Notes: generated from the sequence alone by a model not told the origin. Counted from the stretch's first letter, positions 33,507 to 42,018 are shown. The stretch is 55,765 bases of DNA from Paraglaciecola polaris LMG 21857 (GCF_000315055.1 NZ_BAER01000075.1:1-55765), one strand, 5' to 3'. Made by a program: numbers and translations.

Positions 33507-34616
33507 ATTCATCCTTCAAGTATCGAAAAACGTATTGATATGGATTTACTAAGGCGTTCGCTGGCCGGTATTTTTGTGTATGCATTTTTGTTACCGGTGA
33601 TTTTTTGGCCGATTAACTTTCATAAAATTCAACCTAACTTGACCTATTTATTTGCTGGAGGAATGTTCTTCATTAGTACACTACGCCTCCTGCATTACTA
33701 TTACTCGGCGTCACTTTACACGTTATCATCGCGTTTATGGTTTGCCCTATTTGCCTTGTTATCGCTTTCACAAGCGGCAATTCTGGGCTTCGTTTTTACC
33801 CTAGCCATTTTTGATGAACGGTTTTATCCCATCATTCATGTTTCCATGCTCGCCCTTGCAGGTATTGCCAGCAGTGCGCTGTTTGCTTTAAGCCCGAGGA
33901 TCCGCTTCGGTATTACTAATTTAGCCATTCTCATGCTACCGGCTATGATCACGGGATTTCTCACTGAGGGATACATTCCATTCGCCACTATGATGTTGGT
34001 GTTTACCTTTTATATTTCTGGGATAGGAATACGAGCCAATAAAGAATATTTACGTTCATTTCAGATTGAAATTGAACTCGAAGCTCAGCGCAAAGAATTA
34101 GAGACACTCAGTCAAACGGACGCTCTTACCAGCATCTATAACCGTGGTTATTTCAATCAATATTTTGAAAGCCAATGGCAATATGCTATTCGCCATAACG
34201 TCGAGGTCGCATTGCTGATTATAGATGTGGACCATTTTAAATCCATCAACGACACCCATGGCCATCTAGCGGGAGACGCCTGCTTGGTAAACATTGCCTA
34301 TGTCGTTAATAAAGCCATTAATCGTAGTACGGATATAGCCGCCCGTTATGGTGGTGAGGAATTCGTGGTACTGTTATCTGGCTGCAACAAAGAGCAAAGT
34401 CAGGTCATTGCCAGAGATATCATGCACGCCATTGATAACCACAAATTTGTTTATCGAAATAATATCTTACCCATTACAGTGAGCATAGGTATTGCCACCT
34501 CGATACCCGAGCCGCGGCAAAAATCAAACAGCTTAATCGAACAGGCCGATCACGCTTTATATCAAGCCAAGGCACAAGGGCGTAATCGCACTGTGTTATT
34601 CAGCCCTGAAAAATAA
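33507..34616 (+). CDS. Membrane-bound diguanylate cyclase, possible ATT start
   Basis: GGDEF protein with an N-terminal membrane part of about six helices and a cytosolic cyclase. Counting from ATG 33540, a short coiled coil (IEIELEAQRKELETLSQ) leads to TDALTSIYNRGYFNQYF, the active site GGEEF (271-275) and the I-site RSTD (262-265); both intact. ATG 33540 has no Shine-Dalgarno. The only good one, AGGAG (33493-33497), lies nine bases before an in-frame ATT at 33507, which would add IHPSSIEKRID to the N-terminus, so I mark 33507 as a possible start and 33540 as the conservative alternative. Single gene between the ZIP transporter and a PLP enzyme. Confidence 0.85.
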   Translation: MHPSSIEKRIDMDLLRRSLAGIFVYAFLLPVIFWPINFHKIQPNLTYLFAGGMFFISTLRLLHYYYSASLYTLSSRLWFALFALLSLSQAAILGFVFTLAIFDERFYPIIHVSMLALAGIASSALFALSPRIRFGITNLAILMLPAMITGFLTEGYIPFATMMLVFTFYISGIGIRANKEYLRSFQIEIELEAQRKELETLSQTDALTSIYNRGYFNQYFESQWQYAIRHNVEVALLIIDVDHFKSINDTHGHLAGDACLVNIAYVVNKAINRSTDIAARYGGEEFVVLLSGCNKEQSQVIARDIMHAIDNHKFVYRNNILPITVSIGIATSIPEPRQKSNSLIEQADHALYQAKAQGRNRTVLFSPEK

Positions 34617-34649
34617 CGCTAAACTGACTCATTTTAGGTGACCCTATTT

Positions 34650-35594
34650 GTGCCAGACATCGTAAATTCTTCCTATCCGAGTTTAAATTTCAACTTGCCC
34701 TCAGCCGAGCAAAAGATCACACCTGCCTGGCAAAATGCTGAACGAACTAATTTGTGGGTTAAACGAGATGATTGTATCCACCCTATCGTATCAGGTAATA
34801 AGTGGCGTAAATTACGCTATGCAATTCAATATATTGTCGAAAATAAAATTCAACATATCGTCAGCTTTGGAGGTGGATATTCCAACCACTTACATGCCCT
34901 TGGTTATGCGTGTAAGATTTTAGATATAAAATTAACAGCGATAGTACGTGGTCACTATCAGCTTGATAAATTAACGCCCATGTTACAAGACTTAGTCGAT
35001 TGGCAAGTTGATCTTCAATTTGTTGATCGTAAGACCTATCAGCTTCGTGACCAAACGGATTACCTTAGTTCACTATCGCTGCGCTATTCACAGGCGTTCA
35101 TTATTCCCGAAGGCGGTTCGTCTCATTTTGCCCTTGGCGGTGTTGCCGACATCATTCACGAACTCACCCAAGATTACGATTACATTTTAGCTCCCGTGGG
35201 CAGCGGTGGCACATTAGCCGGCTTGATCCACGGCACAGCTATGCAACCTGTGGATCATCAAGCCCAAATATTGGGTATTGGCGTATTAAAAGGGCAAGGC
35301 TATTTAGAGGAACTCGTCACGAATCTGCTCGCTTCAGCACATCAATCTATTGCCCAACTTCCCAAGTGGAGTATTGATCATCACTTCCATTTCAACGGCT
35401 ATGCGAAAGCCACTGATCAACTGCATGCGTTCTGTCAAGATGTGCAGCAAGACGTGTCTATCCCCATAGAGCCGGTCTATAGCGGCAAACTATTCTGGGC
35501 CGCGAAAGAATTAATTGCCCAACAAGCATTCCCTAACGGCAGCAAAATTTTGTTACTGCATACAGGCGGCTTACAAGGCCTGCGAAACACATAA
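34650..35594 (+). CDS. PLP-dependent D-cysteine desulfhydrase / ACC deaminase family enzyme
   Basis: Fold-type II PLP enzyme of the ACC deaminase/D-cysteine desulfhydrase group. About 314 aa. The N-terminal LWVKRDDCIHPIVSGNKWRKLRYA holds the PLP lysine (in NKWRK). FGGGYSNHLHALGYA is the substrate loop, and the phosphate-binding loop is APVGSGGTLAGLIHG. The active-site features separating ACC deaminase from D-cysteine desulfhydrase cannot be settled by eye; desulfhydrase-type activity is more common in marine gammaproteobacteria. GTG 34650 has AGGTGA at 7 nt; the upstream GTG 34638 lies inside that signal. Confidence 0.85.
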   Translation: MPDIVNSSYPSLNFNLPSAEQKITPAWQNAERTNLWVKRDDCIHPIVSGNKWRKLRYAIQYIVENKIQHIVSFGGGYSNHLHALGYACKILDIKLTAIVRGHYQLDKLTPMLQDLVDWQVDLQFVDRKTYQLRDQTDYLSSLSLRYSQAFIIPEGGSSHFALGGVADIIHELTQDYDYILAPVGSGGTLAGLIHGTAMQPVDHQAQILGIGVLKGQGYLEELVTNLLASAHQSIAQLPKWSIDHHFHFNGYAKATDQLHAFCQDVQQDVSIPIEPVYSGKLFWAAKELIAQQAFPNGSKILLLHTGGLQGLRNT

Positions 35595-35727
35595 TATCCC
35601 GCGGTAATGTCTGTGCTTTTACAGCGTCCAAATTTAGTCTTTTAAGGTTCACATGCAGTGAATACATTTGCCAATGGTGATGCTATATTCCCGCCCATCA
35701 TTGGATTACTTATCACATTGGGCAAAT

Positions 35728-36789
35728 ATGCTGTTTAACACTCGTATCTCGTTGTTATTATGTTTGGCTATTATAATAGGCGGCTGCGCCACACGTTCCC
35801 TCGACCCTAGTACAGATACTGTCGATTCTGAACGGGCTGAATCAACCAGCGTCACAGTACAAAAAAAGTTAGATCCCACGGCTGCGCCAAGCACGTCGAG
35901 TCAGGTAAAAAACACCTTAGGTACCAGCGCTAATCTTAGATTGAAGACAGCAAGATTTGCCCATGCATCAGCGAGTGACGGCAAGCGTCTTTATGTGTTT
36001 TCCGGATACGGAAAACAAGGCTATTTAACCGATGTGGAGATCATTGACCCACAAACCGCTGAAGTAACTGTGCTGGCAAATAAAGTATTGCCCAGAGGCT
36101 ACTTCTCTGCGGTATATGATCAGCAACATTCTATTTACCTTATTGGTGGGGTTAGCCATCAAACAGACGATGTCAGGGAAGAACAACGTATTGAAGTATT
36201 CGATATACCCAGCCAAAAAGTAACCGTTATTGGCACGATCCCCGAACCTCTTAGGGACAACAAAGCCGTTTATCTTGACGGTTATATTTATTTAGTCGGT
36301 GGTGCATCATATAACGCGTCAACCGGTTATAAATTAATTTCCAGTGCGTCCTTATGGCGTTTCGATATCAAGCATCGCACTTGGCAACAGCTGGCTAATA
36401 TGCCCAGCGCAAAATCCACCGCTTTGGTGGCAGGCAAGCAAGGTCTATTTGCCATTGGGGGTGAACAAAACCTTGAAAGCCTGACAAACGTTGAGCGCTA
36501 CGATGTTGCGAGCAATACCTGGCACCGCATGACGAGTTTGCCCCACCCCGTCAGTGCCCACAGTGCTGTGATGTTAAATGACACGCTATGGGTTTTTGCT
36601 AACGAAGTCGCGGCCCAGAATTGCTATTACATGACGTTAAATAGCAATACCTGGAAGATAGCTAAATTCGATTACCAAAGCGCACTTTACACCAGCGCAA
36701 ACGTACTCGGTGACACCTTATACGTAATCGGTGGAAACGCAGGAAAAGGTAAATCCTTCATGGCTCAAATACAGGCATTTCAGCATTGA
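35728..36789 (+). CDS. Kelch-repeat lipoprotein
   Basis: Predicted lipoprotein with a signal peptide (NTRISLLLCLAIIIGGC) whose lipobox IGGC sets Cys as the first mature residue. A Ser/Thr-rich linker of about 60 residues is followed by about six kelch beta-propeller blades marked by YVFSGYG, YLIGGVSH, YLVGGASY, FAIGGEQN and YVIGGNAG. Kelch propellers bind ligands or glycans, as in the NanM mutarotase. Its stop overlaps the pnuC TTG start (ATTGA), so the two are coupled and it may help nicotinamide-riboside acquisition (inference). The upstream in-frame ATG 35668 would bury the signal peptide. Confidence 0.82.
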   Translation: MLFNTRISLLLCLAIIIGGCATRSLDPSTDTVDSERAESTSVTVQKKLDPTAAPSTSSQVKNTLGTSANLRLKTARFAHASASDGKRLYVFSGYGKQGYLTDVEIIDPQTAEVTVLANKVLPRGYFSAVYDQQHSIYLIGGVSHQTDDVREEQRIEVFDIPSQKVTVIGTIPEPLRDNKAVYLDGYIYLVGGASYNASTGYKLISSASLWRFDIKHRTWQQLANMPSAKSTALVAGKQGLFAIGGEQNLESLTNVERYDVASNTWHRMTSLPHPVSAHSAVMLNDTLWVFANEVAAQNCYYMTLNSNTWKIAKFDYQSALYTSANVLGDTLYVIGGNAGKGKSFMAQIQAFQH

Positions 36790-37424
36790 ACTGGTTAAGC
36801 TGGCTGCAAGGATTTGCCGGTGCATCAGCGATAGAATGGATCGCCACTATTGCCGGTTTTTTGTGTGTATTTCTATTGATCAGGCGCAGCCGCTGGAGCT
36901 TTTTCTTCGGACTTATTCAGGTCAGCATTTATAGTTGGATATTTTTCGATGTGAAACTTTATTCAGATATGGGCCTACATCTTATCTATATCGGCTTTCA
37001 ACTATACGGCTGGTACATGTGGACCCGTAACCAAAACCAACAAGGGCAAATATCTCCCGTATCCGCCAATGCCGCAGAATATGCTGGTTACGGAGCCTTA
37101 ATCGTTGTCGCCACAAGTCTATTGGGCAGCCTGATGTCGAGTCAAACCGATGCCAGCTTTCCCTATGCGGATGCCTTTACGACCTGCGCGAGTTTGGTCG
37201 CTCAATGGTTGCTCACCCACAGAAAACTGTTTAATTGGAGCGTCTGGATCATTGTGGATATTGTGGCTATCAGTATTTACTGGCAAAAAGGGTTATATCC
37301 TACCTCCGCGTTGTACTGCTGTTTTTTAATAATGGCAATAATCGGCCAATACACTTGGATAAAAGAATTCCGTCGCCATACTAATAGCCAAGTATCATTA
37401 GACTCAAATGATGTGTCTGGTTAG
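36786..37424 (+). CDS. pnuC: Nicotinamide riboside transporter PnuC
   Basis: Inner-membrane facilitator for nicotinamide riboside. 212 aa, seven predicted helices. Family features are WIATIAGFLCVFLLIRRSRWSFFFGLIQVSIYSW, the loop KLYSDMGLHLIYIGFQLYGWYMW, the Thr/Trp-rich ASLVAQWLLTHRKLFNWSVWI, and DIVAISIYWQKGLYPTSALYCCF. TTG start overlapping the kelch gene stop. A NadR-like kinase gene follows within about 50 nt, completing an uptake-and-trap pair for NAD salvage. Confidence 0.92.
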   Translation: MNWLSWLQGFAGASAIEWIATIAGFLCVFLLIRRSRWSFFFGLIQVSIYSWIFFDVKLYSDMGLHLIYIGFQLYGWYMWTRNQNQQGQISPVSANAAEYAGYGALIVVATSLLGSLMSSQTDASFPYADAFTTCASLVAQWLLTHRKLFNWSVWIIVDIVAISIYWQKGLYPTSALYCCFLIMAIIGQYTWIKEFRRHTNSQVSLDSNDVSG

Positions 37425-37475
37425 TGCAGGATGTCATCCCAAACCGCGACTGGAAATAACCAGCAGAGCAGTAAC

Positions 37476-38034
37476 ATGATTCAAAAAATAGTTTTTTTTA
37501 GGTGCCCCTTCCACAGGCAAGTCGACACTTAGCGAAGTCCTTGCCAGGCGCCTAAATACCCTGTCAGTTGCTGAATATGGCCGTGAATACTGGATTGAGC
37601 ACCAGGTGGACCGTCGCCTTAGCCCAGAACAGTTGCTGCATATCGCTCAAATTCAAAACCAATGGGAAGATGCAGCGGAAACAAACGCTAATCGTTATTT
37701 ATTCTGTGATACCAACGCTTTTACAACTTGGCATTTCGCCTGTCACTATCACACCACGCCTTTACCCGAACTGAGCAAACTGGCCCATGCCAGCTGGCAA
37801 CGCTATGATTTGGTGGTACTGTGCGACAATGATATTCCCTATGATGATACATGGGAGCGCTCAGGCGACGCTAATCGCAGTGAATTTCAACAGTTTCTGA
37901 ATCAATATTTACTAGCCCACGGAATCAGCTTCATAAAAGTAAGTGGCACCATTGAGTCTCGTGAGGCCCAAGTGCTATCTGCACTGACATCACTTAACAC
38001 TGAACCACAGCAAGCAGCTGCCGCAAGCTGTTAA
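37476..38034 (+). CDS. NadR-like nicotinamide riboside kinase, frameshifted at T8
   Basis: ATP-dependent kinase of the NadR C-terminal type, phosphorylating nicotinamide riboside taken up by PnuC. The product would start MIQKIVFLGAPSTGKSTLSEVLA (Walker A in GAPSTGKST) and continue with the lid and substrate regions EYGREYW, YLFCDTNAFTTW and LVVLCDNDIPYDDTWERSGD. As written, the run of eight T at 37492-37499 shifts the frame; seven would join the ATG at 37476 (or 37431) to the rest. No start codon lies between the tract and the Walker A motif in the downstream frame, so either the sequence has an extra T, slippage restores the frame, or the gene is inactive. The uninterrupted downstream frame argues for a recent or technical change. 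Confidence 0.75.
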
Positions 38035-38349
38035 AATAATGTAAACGATTGAATTAGTTCACTTATTTGGTGCTTCTTGCACTGATTTATACCATTGGAA
38101 TATTTTCTTTAACCACTTCTCCCAGCACAAAAAACATAACCTATTGAAATATATAGCTTTTAAAAGTTGGCCTATGAGTTGCAAAGACTTAAGTGTGTTA
38201 GGTGTCCAGATCACCCAGCACGGGGAACAAAAATAACTATAATAAAAAAAGCAGTACTGAGCGATATAAAGCTCTTCAAACGAAAGCGTCTTATTCTTGT
38301 CCGGGTAAGGCGCTTTTTTGATCCTCGCAATGCGGCAACCGCTTTGGTT
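38035..38349. other. Intergenic region after the NadR-like gene; no protein gene seen
   Basis: AT-rich spacer. It holds an isolated perfect TATAAT at 38238-38243 with no good -35, then GAGC/GCTC and terminator hairpins (see the 38283 entry). Two overlapping open frames on opposite strands here (38167-38373 and 38211-38447) have no ribosome-binding sites or protein-like composition and are judged non-coding. Confidence 0.5.
38283..38319 (+). terminator. Intrinsic terminator, possibly of a small RNA
   Basis: AAAGCGTCTTA (38283-38293) pairs with TAAGGCGCTTT (38306-38316), one T-G wobble and a 12-nt loop, with a T-run to 38319. It is 250 nt past the preceding stop. On the minus strand it lies 31 nt after the DUF2061 stop with a weaker T tail, so it could serve both directions. 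Confidence 0.75.
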
Positions 38350-38583
38350 CTAGTGACTATGCCCAAAGTGTGATGTGGCAAAACGCCTAGATTGCACTGA
38401 CTCTGTCCCTTCTGCTTGAAGTCGCTTATTTTCCCAAATACGTTCATGGATCATGTAAGCAACCGTATTAACCGCTGGCTCAACCACGGCAATCAAGCCC
38501 CCCACAATAAAGCTGCCCGTTAATAGGTATGCAACGCTGAATGCGACGGTAAAATGGGTGATAGCGAAGGTAATGGTTTTCAT
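38350..38583 (-). CDS. DUF2061 small membrane protein
   Basis: 77-aa protein. The first 55 residues form the DUF2061 pattern, two helices with KTITFAITHFTVAFSVAYLLTG and GGLIAVVEPAVNTVAYMIHERIW. A charged tail ends in a His-containing FATSHFGHSH that might bind metal. Function unknown. It stands alone, divergent from the norspermidine genes; an AT-rich Fur-box-like sequence (38676-38690) lies about 95 bp upstream. Confidence 0.8.
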   Translation of the reverse strand: MKTITFAITHFTVAFSVAYLLTGSFIVGGLIAVVEPAVNTVAYMIHERIWENKRLQAEGTESVQSRRFATSHFGHSH

Positions 38584-38675
38584 AGATATTCCGGTTTAAT
38601 GAGGCTGATGAACAGATAATATTCTGCGTTCGCCAATCGAGCCAATGAAACAAATCAATCGCATCAATCTACAAA

Positions 38676-38690
38676 TAAGATTAATTCTCA
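38676..38690. promoter_or_regulatory. Weak Fur-box-like sequence
   Basis: TAAGATT-A-ATTCTCA fits the 7-1-7 Fur consensus at about 10 of 14 positions; the right half (ATTCTCA) is good and the left poor. It lies between the divergent DUF2061 and carboxynorspermidine synthase genes. Confidence 0.25.
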
Positions 38691-38714
38691 TTTAATTATT
38701 TCCGCCTGCTTTGT

Positions 38715-38731
38715 ATGGGAATATATCCCAT
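38715..38731. promoter_or_regulatory. Palindrome upstream of the norspermidine operon
   Basis: ATGGGA-ATATA-TCCCAT is a perfect 6+6 inverted repeat with an AT centre, 96 bp before the start of the carboxynorspermidine synthase gene and 130 bp before DUF2061. Candidate operator; regulator unknown. Confidence 0.4.
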
Positions 38732-38826
38732 CAACTTGAGTTTTTTCGTCGCCGTTTGTTTACATCCGATAATTAGGTGATAGCATTCGCGTTTTATTGA
38801 ATCTTGTTACTTATAAGGGTCTCCCT

Positions 38827-40029
38827 ATGTCTCGTGTTCTGATTATTGGCGCTGGCGGCGTGGCTGCTGTCACCATCAAAAAATGTGCTCGTTTACCTGA
38901 GCTGTTTGACGAAATTTATCTTGCTAGCCGCACGGTTTCCAAATGTGAGGCCTTGCAACAAGAAGTCGGCATCGACCGTGTGAAAGGTGTATTTACAGTA
39001 GACGCAGATCACGCTAGTGAAGTCGTTAAGGTAATTAATCAAGTCAAACCTGACTTAGTTATTAATCTGGCCTTGCCCTACCAAGATTTAGCCATCATGG
39101 ACGCCTGTTTAGAGACGGGTGTGCACTATTTAGATACGGCCAACTATGAGCCAAAAGATGTGGCAAAATTTGAGTATTCGTGGCAGTGGGCCTATCAAGA
39201 AAAATTTGAAAAAGCAGGCTTAATGGCCTTGTTAGGCAGTGGATTTGATCCCGGCGTAACCAATGTGTATACAGCCTATGCCGCCAAGCACTATTTTGAT
39301 GAAATTCATTATCTGGATATCGTTGATTGTAACGGTGGCGACCATGGCCAAGCTTTTGCGACTAACTTCAACCCTGAAATTAACATTCGAGAAATCACTC
39401 AGCGCGGACGCTTCTTTGAAAATGGCGAATGGAAAGAAACCGATCCATTGAGCGTACGTGAAGACTTAGACTACAAAAACATTGGTGTGCGCGCATCTTA
39501 CTTGATGTTTCACGAAGAACTTGAGTCGATCGTTAAGCACTTCCCTACTTTAAAACGTGCACGCTTCTGGATGACTTTCGGCGATGCTTACTTGACGCAC
39601 CTTAAGGTGCTTGAAGGCATTGGCATGACCAGTATCGAACCAATCGATTTCCAAGGTCAACAAATTGTGCCCCTAGAGTTCTTAAAAGCTGTGCTGCCTA
39701 ACCCAGGCTCATTGGCTGACGGGTACACAGGCATGACCTGTATTGGTACTTACATCACAGGCTTAAAATACGGCAAAGAAAAAACTATCTTTATCTACAA
39801 CAACTGCGAACACGCGGCCTGCTTTGCTGAAGTTGGTGCCCAAGCGGTGTCTTACACCACTGGTGTTCCGGCGATGATAGGTGCTTCATTGATGTTAAGC
39901 GGTAAATGGAAGAAACCAGGTGTTTGGAACATGGAACAATTTGATCCTGACCCTTTCATGGATATGTTGAATCAACATGGTCTGCCTTGGCATGTGATTG
40001 AATGCGACGCGAGTCCGTTTAGCAAGTAA
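38827..40029 (+). CDS. Carboxynorspermidine synthase
   Basis: Saccharopine-dehydrogenase-family reductase that condenses diaminopropane with aspartate semialdehyde to carboxynorspermidine (or putrescine to carboxyspermidine). About 400 aa. Rossmann start MSRVLIIGAGGVAAVTIKKCA, then LALPYQDLAIMDACLETGVHYLDTANYE and GFDPGVTNVYTAYAA, typical of Lys1-like enzymes. ATG 38827 follows AAGGG at good spacing; the longer TTG-type start at 38797 is unlikely. It is directly followed by nspC, so this is the alternative (carboxy)polyamine pathway known from Vibrio. Confidence 0.93.
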   Translation: MSRVLIIGAGGVAAVTIKKCARLPELFDEIYLASRTVSKCEALQQEVGIDRVKGVFTVDADHASEVVKVINQVKPDLVINLALPYQDLAIMDACLETGVHYLDTANYEPKDVAKFEYSWQWAYQEKFEKAGLMALLGSGFDPGVTNVYTAYAAKHYFDEIHYLDIVDCNGGDHGQAFATNFNPEINIREITQRGRFFENGEWKETDPLSVREDLDYKNIGVRASYLMFHEELESIVKHFPTLKRARFWMTFGDAYLTHLKVLEGIGMTSIEPIDFQGQQIVPLEFLKAVLPNPGSLADGYTGMTCIGTYITGLKYGKEKTIFIYNNCEHAACFAEVGAQAVSYTTGVPAMIGASLMLSGKWKKPGVWNMEQFDPDPFMDMLNQHGLPWHVIECDASPFSK

Positions 40030-40087
40030 ACCGACCATAATACACGGGCCAATGATTTGGCCCTTTACTTATTCAGCGGAGTACCCC

Positions 40088-41227
40088 GTGACTGATCCAA
40101 TGTTAAATCCTGCTATTCCCTCTCCTTGTTATGTATGCGAAGAAGCCAAACTCGAAGCAAATTTGCAGCTCATGCAGCGCGTTCAAGAACAAAGTGGCGT
40201 AGAGATTATTTTGGCATTAAAAGGCTTTTCCATGTGGTCTACTTTTGACTTGGTCAAGCAATATTTGCAAGGTTCCACTGCCAGTGCCGTGTGGGAAGCA
40301 CGCCTAGGCAAAGAAGAAATTGGCAAACAGGTACACGCTTTTTCCCCGGCCTATAAACCCGAGGATATTGATCAGTTAGTGGAATTAGTTGACCACATTT
40401 CATTTAACAGCCTTGGCCAATGGCAGCGCTATAAACAACAGATTTTACGCTCGAGTGTGTCACCTGGCCTACGCTTAAATGCCGAACACCGTGAAGCTGA
40501 AACGGAGTTGTACGACCCAAGCGCGCCAGGGTCGCGATTCGGCATTCTGGCTAAAGACTTAGTCGACGCTGATCTGAGTGGAATCGAAGGATTTCACATT
40601 CATAATTTGTGTGAATGTGATTCTTATGCCACCGAACGCACCATATTGGCAGTTGAAAAAAAGTTCGGCCAATATTTCTCACAGATTAAGTGGATCAACT
40701 TTGGTGGTGGTCACCTGATGACAAAAGAAGGATATGATCTAGATCACCTTATCGCTACGTTAAAGGCATTCAAAGCCCGTCACCCTCATTTAAACGTCAT
40801 TCTCGAACCGGGGTCAGCAGTCGCTTGGCAAACCGGTCCGCTTGTGTGTGAGGTCATCGACATTGTTGAGAACCGCGATAAAATTGCGATTGTCGATATG
40901 TCAGCGACCGCCCACATGCCAGATGTGCTCGAAATGCCCTACCGTCCAGAAGTCCGCGGGGCAGGTAAAGCAGGTGAACTAGCCTACACTTATCGGTTTG
41001 GTGGAAACTCCTGCTTAACCGGTGATGCCATTGATCTATATAGCTTTGATCATGAATTACACATTGGCGAGCGGATTATTTTCGAAGATATGATCCACTA
41101 CACTATGGTCAAAACGACCTTTTTTAATGGCGTAGAGCATCCATCAATCGGTATTTTACGTAAAAATGGTGAGTTCGAATTAGTACGTAAATTCGAATAC
41201 GAAGACTTTAAGAACAAGCTATCTTAA
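40088..41227 (+). CDS. nspC: Carboxynorspermidine/carboxyspermidine decarboxylase
   Basis: Fold-type III PLP decarboxylase giving norspermidine or spermidine, the step after the preceding gene product. About 379 aa. The PLP lysine lies in ILALKGFSMW; the glycine-rich phosphate site is INFGGGHLMTKEGYD; the C-terminal half holds LEPGSAVAWQTGPLV and the catalytic Cys region FGGNSCLTGDAID. GTG 40088 with GGAG 5-6 nt upstream is chosen over the long in-frame extension to 39998, which would overlap the previous gene. In Vibrio the product norspermidine also signals to cyclic di-GMP pathways, of interest given three GGDEF genes nearby. Confidence 0.94.
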   Translation: MTDPMLNPAIPSPCYVCEEAKLEANLQLMQRVQEQSGVEIILALKGFSMWSTFDLVKQYLQGSTASAVWEARLGKEEIGKQVHAFSPAYKPEDIDQLVELVDHISFNSLGQWQRYKQQILRSSVSPGLRLNAEHREAETELYDPSAPGSRFGILAKDLVDADLSGIEGFHIHNLCECDSYATERTILAVEKKFGQYFSQIKWINFGGGHLMTKEGYDLDHLIATLKAFKARHPHLNVILEPGSAVAWQTGPLVCEVIDIVENRDKIAIVDMSATAHMPDVLEMPYRPEVRGAGKAGELAYTYRFGGNSCLTGDAIDLYSFDHELHIGERIIFEDMIHYTMVKTTFFNGVEHPSIGILRKNGEFELVRKFEYEDFKNKLS

Positions 41228-41243
41228 TACTAATCTCGCTAAC

Positions 41244-41279
41244 AAAGGCGTAACCAAGTTTTGAAGTTACGCCTTTTTT
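41244..41279 (+). terminator. Intrinsic terminator of the norspermidine operon
   Basis: AAAGGCGTAAC (41244-41254) and GTTACGCCTTT (41266-41276) form a perfect 11-bp stem with an 11-nt loop and a T-run. It lies 17 nt after the nspC stop. Confidence 0.92.
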
Positions 41280-41321
41280 GTGCTTGTTATATACGCCAAA
41301 GTGCGGGCCAAGTTATGATAA

Positions 41322-41909
41322 TTAGTGGCTTGCTTTATCACCCCAAATCTCTTCTAAGCGCTGATCACGCCCGCAGTTCCAGCGATATAACTTGTAGCGT
41401 ACTGGGCTTTTTTTATAAAAGTCTTGATGAGCAATTTCATTGCCTTTAATGGGATAAAAACGTTTTGCAGCTAAAATAGGGGTAACAACAGATTGCCTTG
41501 GAAATTGCGCCTGAACGTCTTTTTTAGATTGCTCGGCAACCTTCCGTTCATGCTCGTTAGCCACAAAAATGGCGCTCAAATAACTATGCCCTTTATCGCA
41601 AAACTGGCCTCGATCATCAAAGGGATCAGTGTTAACCCAGAAATGCTCTAGGATCTGCTTATAGGTTACCTTGTCAGGGTTGTAGGTTATTTTAACCGCT
41701 TCGTAGTGCCCTTGATGATTTCCGTTATAGGTGGGGTTGCGCACTGTACCGCCGGTAAAACCAGACACCACATCACTTACCCCCTCCAGCTTTTCAAAAT
41801 CAGATTCCATACACCAAAAGCAGCCACCAGCTAGTACGGCTTCATCCGCTGATACATAAGGGGTGGCAAAGACGACGCTGGCCAATAATGCGAATACAAC
41901 AGATTTCAT
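41322..41909 (-). CDS. msrA: Exported peptide-methionine (S)-S-oxide reductase
   Basis: Repairs oxidised methionine (S-sulfoxide) in proteins. 195 aa. Signal peptide MKSVVFALLASVVFATPYVSA, then the catalytic motif AGGCFWCMESDFEKL, GFTGGTVRNPTYNG, HYEAVKITYNPDKVTY and FDDRGQFCDKGHSYLSAIF. A C-terminal Cys in YRWNCGRDQ is a candidate resolving cysteine. The signal peptide places this copy in the periplasm, unlike cytosolic E. coli MsrA. ATG 41909 has AAAGGA at proper spacing; ATG 41915 lies too close to it. Confidence 0.92.
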   Translation of the reverse strand: MKSVVFALLASVVFATPYVSADEAVLAGGCFWCMESDFEKLEGVSDVVSGFTGGTVRNPTYNGNHQGHYEAVKITYNPDKVTYKQILEHFWVNTDPFDDRGQFCDKGHSYLSAIFVANEHERKVAEQSKKDVQAQFPRQSVVTPILAAKRFYPIKGNEIAHQDFYKKSPVRYKLYRWNCGRDQRLEEIWGDKASH

Positions 41910-42018
41910 AAACATCCTTTCAAACTAAAACGTAAAGCCTATACATTAGGCGTTGTTTAATAGAAGAACGGTAAAGTGGCTTTAGGCTTTCATTCATCTC
42001 CCGTACTCTGAATTGGCA

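Noticed and set aside
37606-38034. Treating the kinase as a short gene starting at the GTG at 37606
   Set aside because: That would lack the Walker A motif, which is plainly encoded upstream in the same frame from 37498.
38167-38447. Two overlapping open frames on opposite strands after the NadR-like gene
   Set aside because: No ribosome-binding site, no protein-like pattern, and they run across a terminator and into the DUF2061 gene.
39998-40087. N-terminal extension of nspC back to 39998
   Set aside because: It would overlap the synthase gene's last codons in another frame; GTG 40088 has a proper Shine-Dalgarno and the expected N-terminus.
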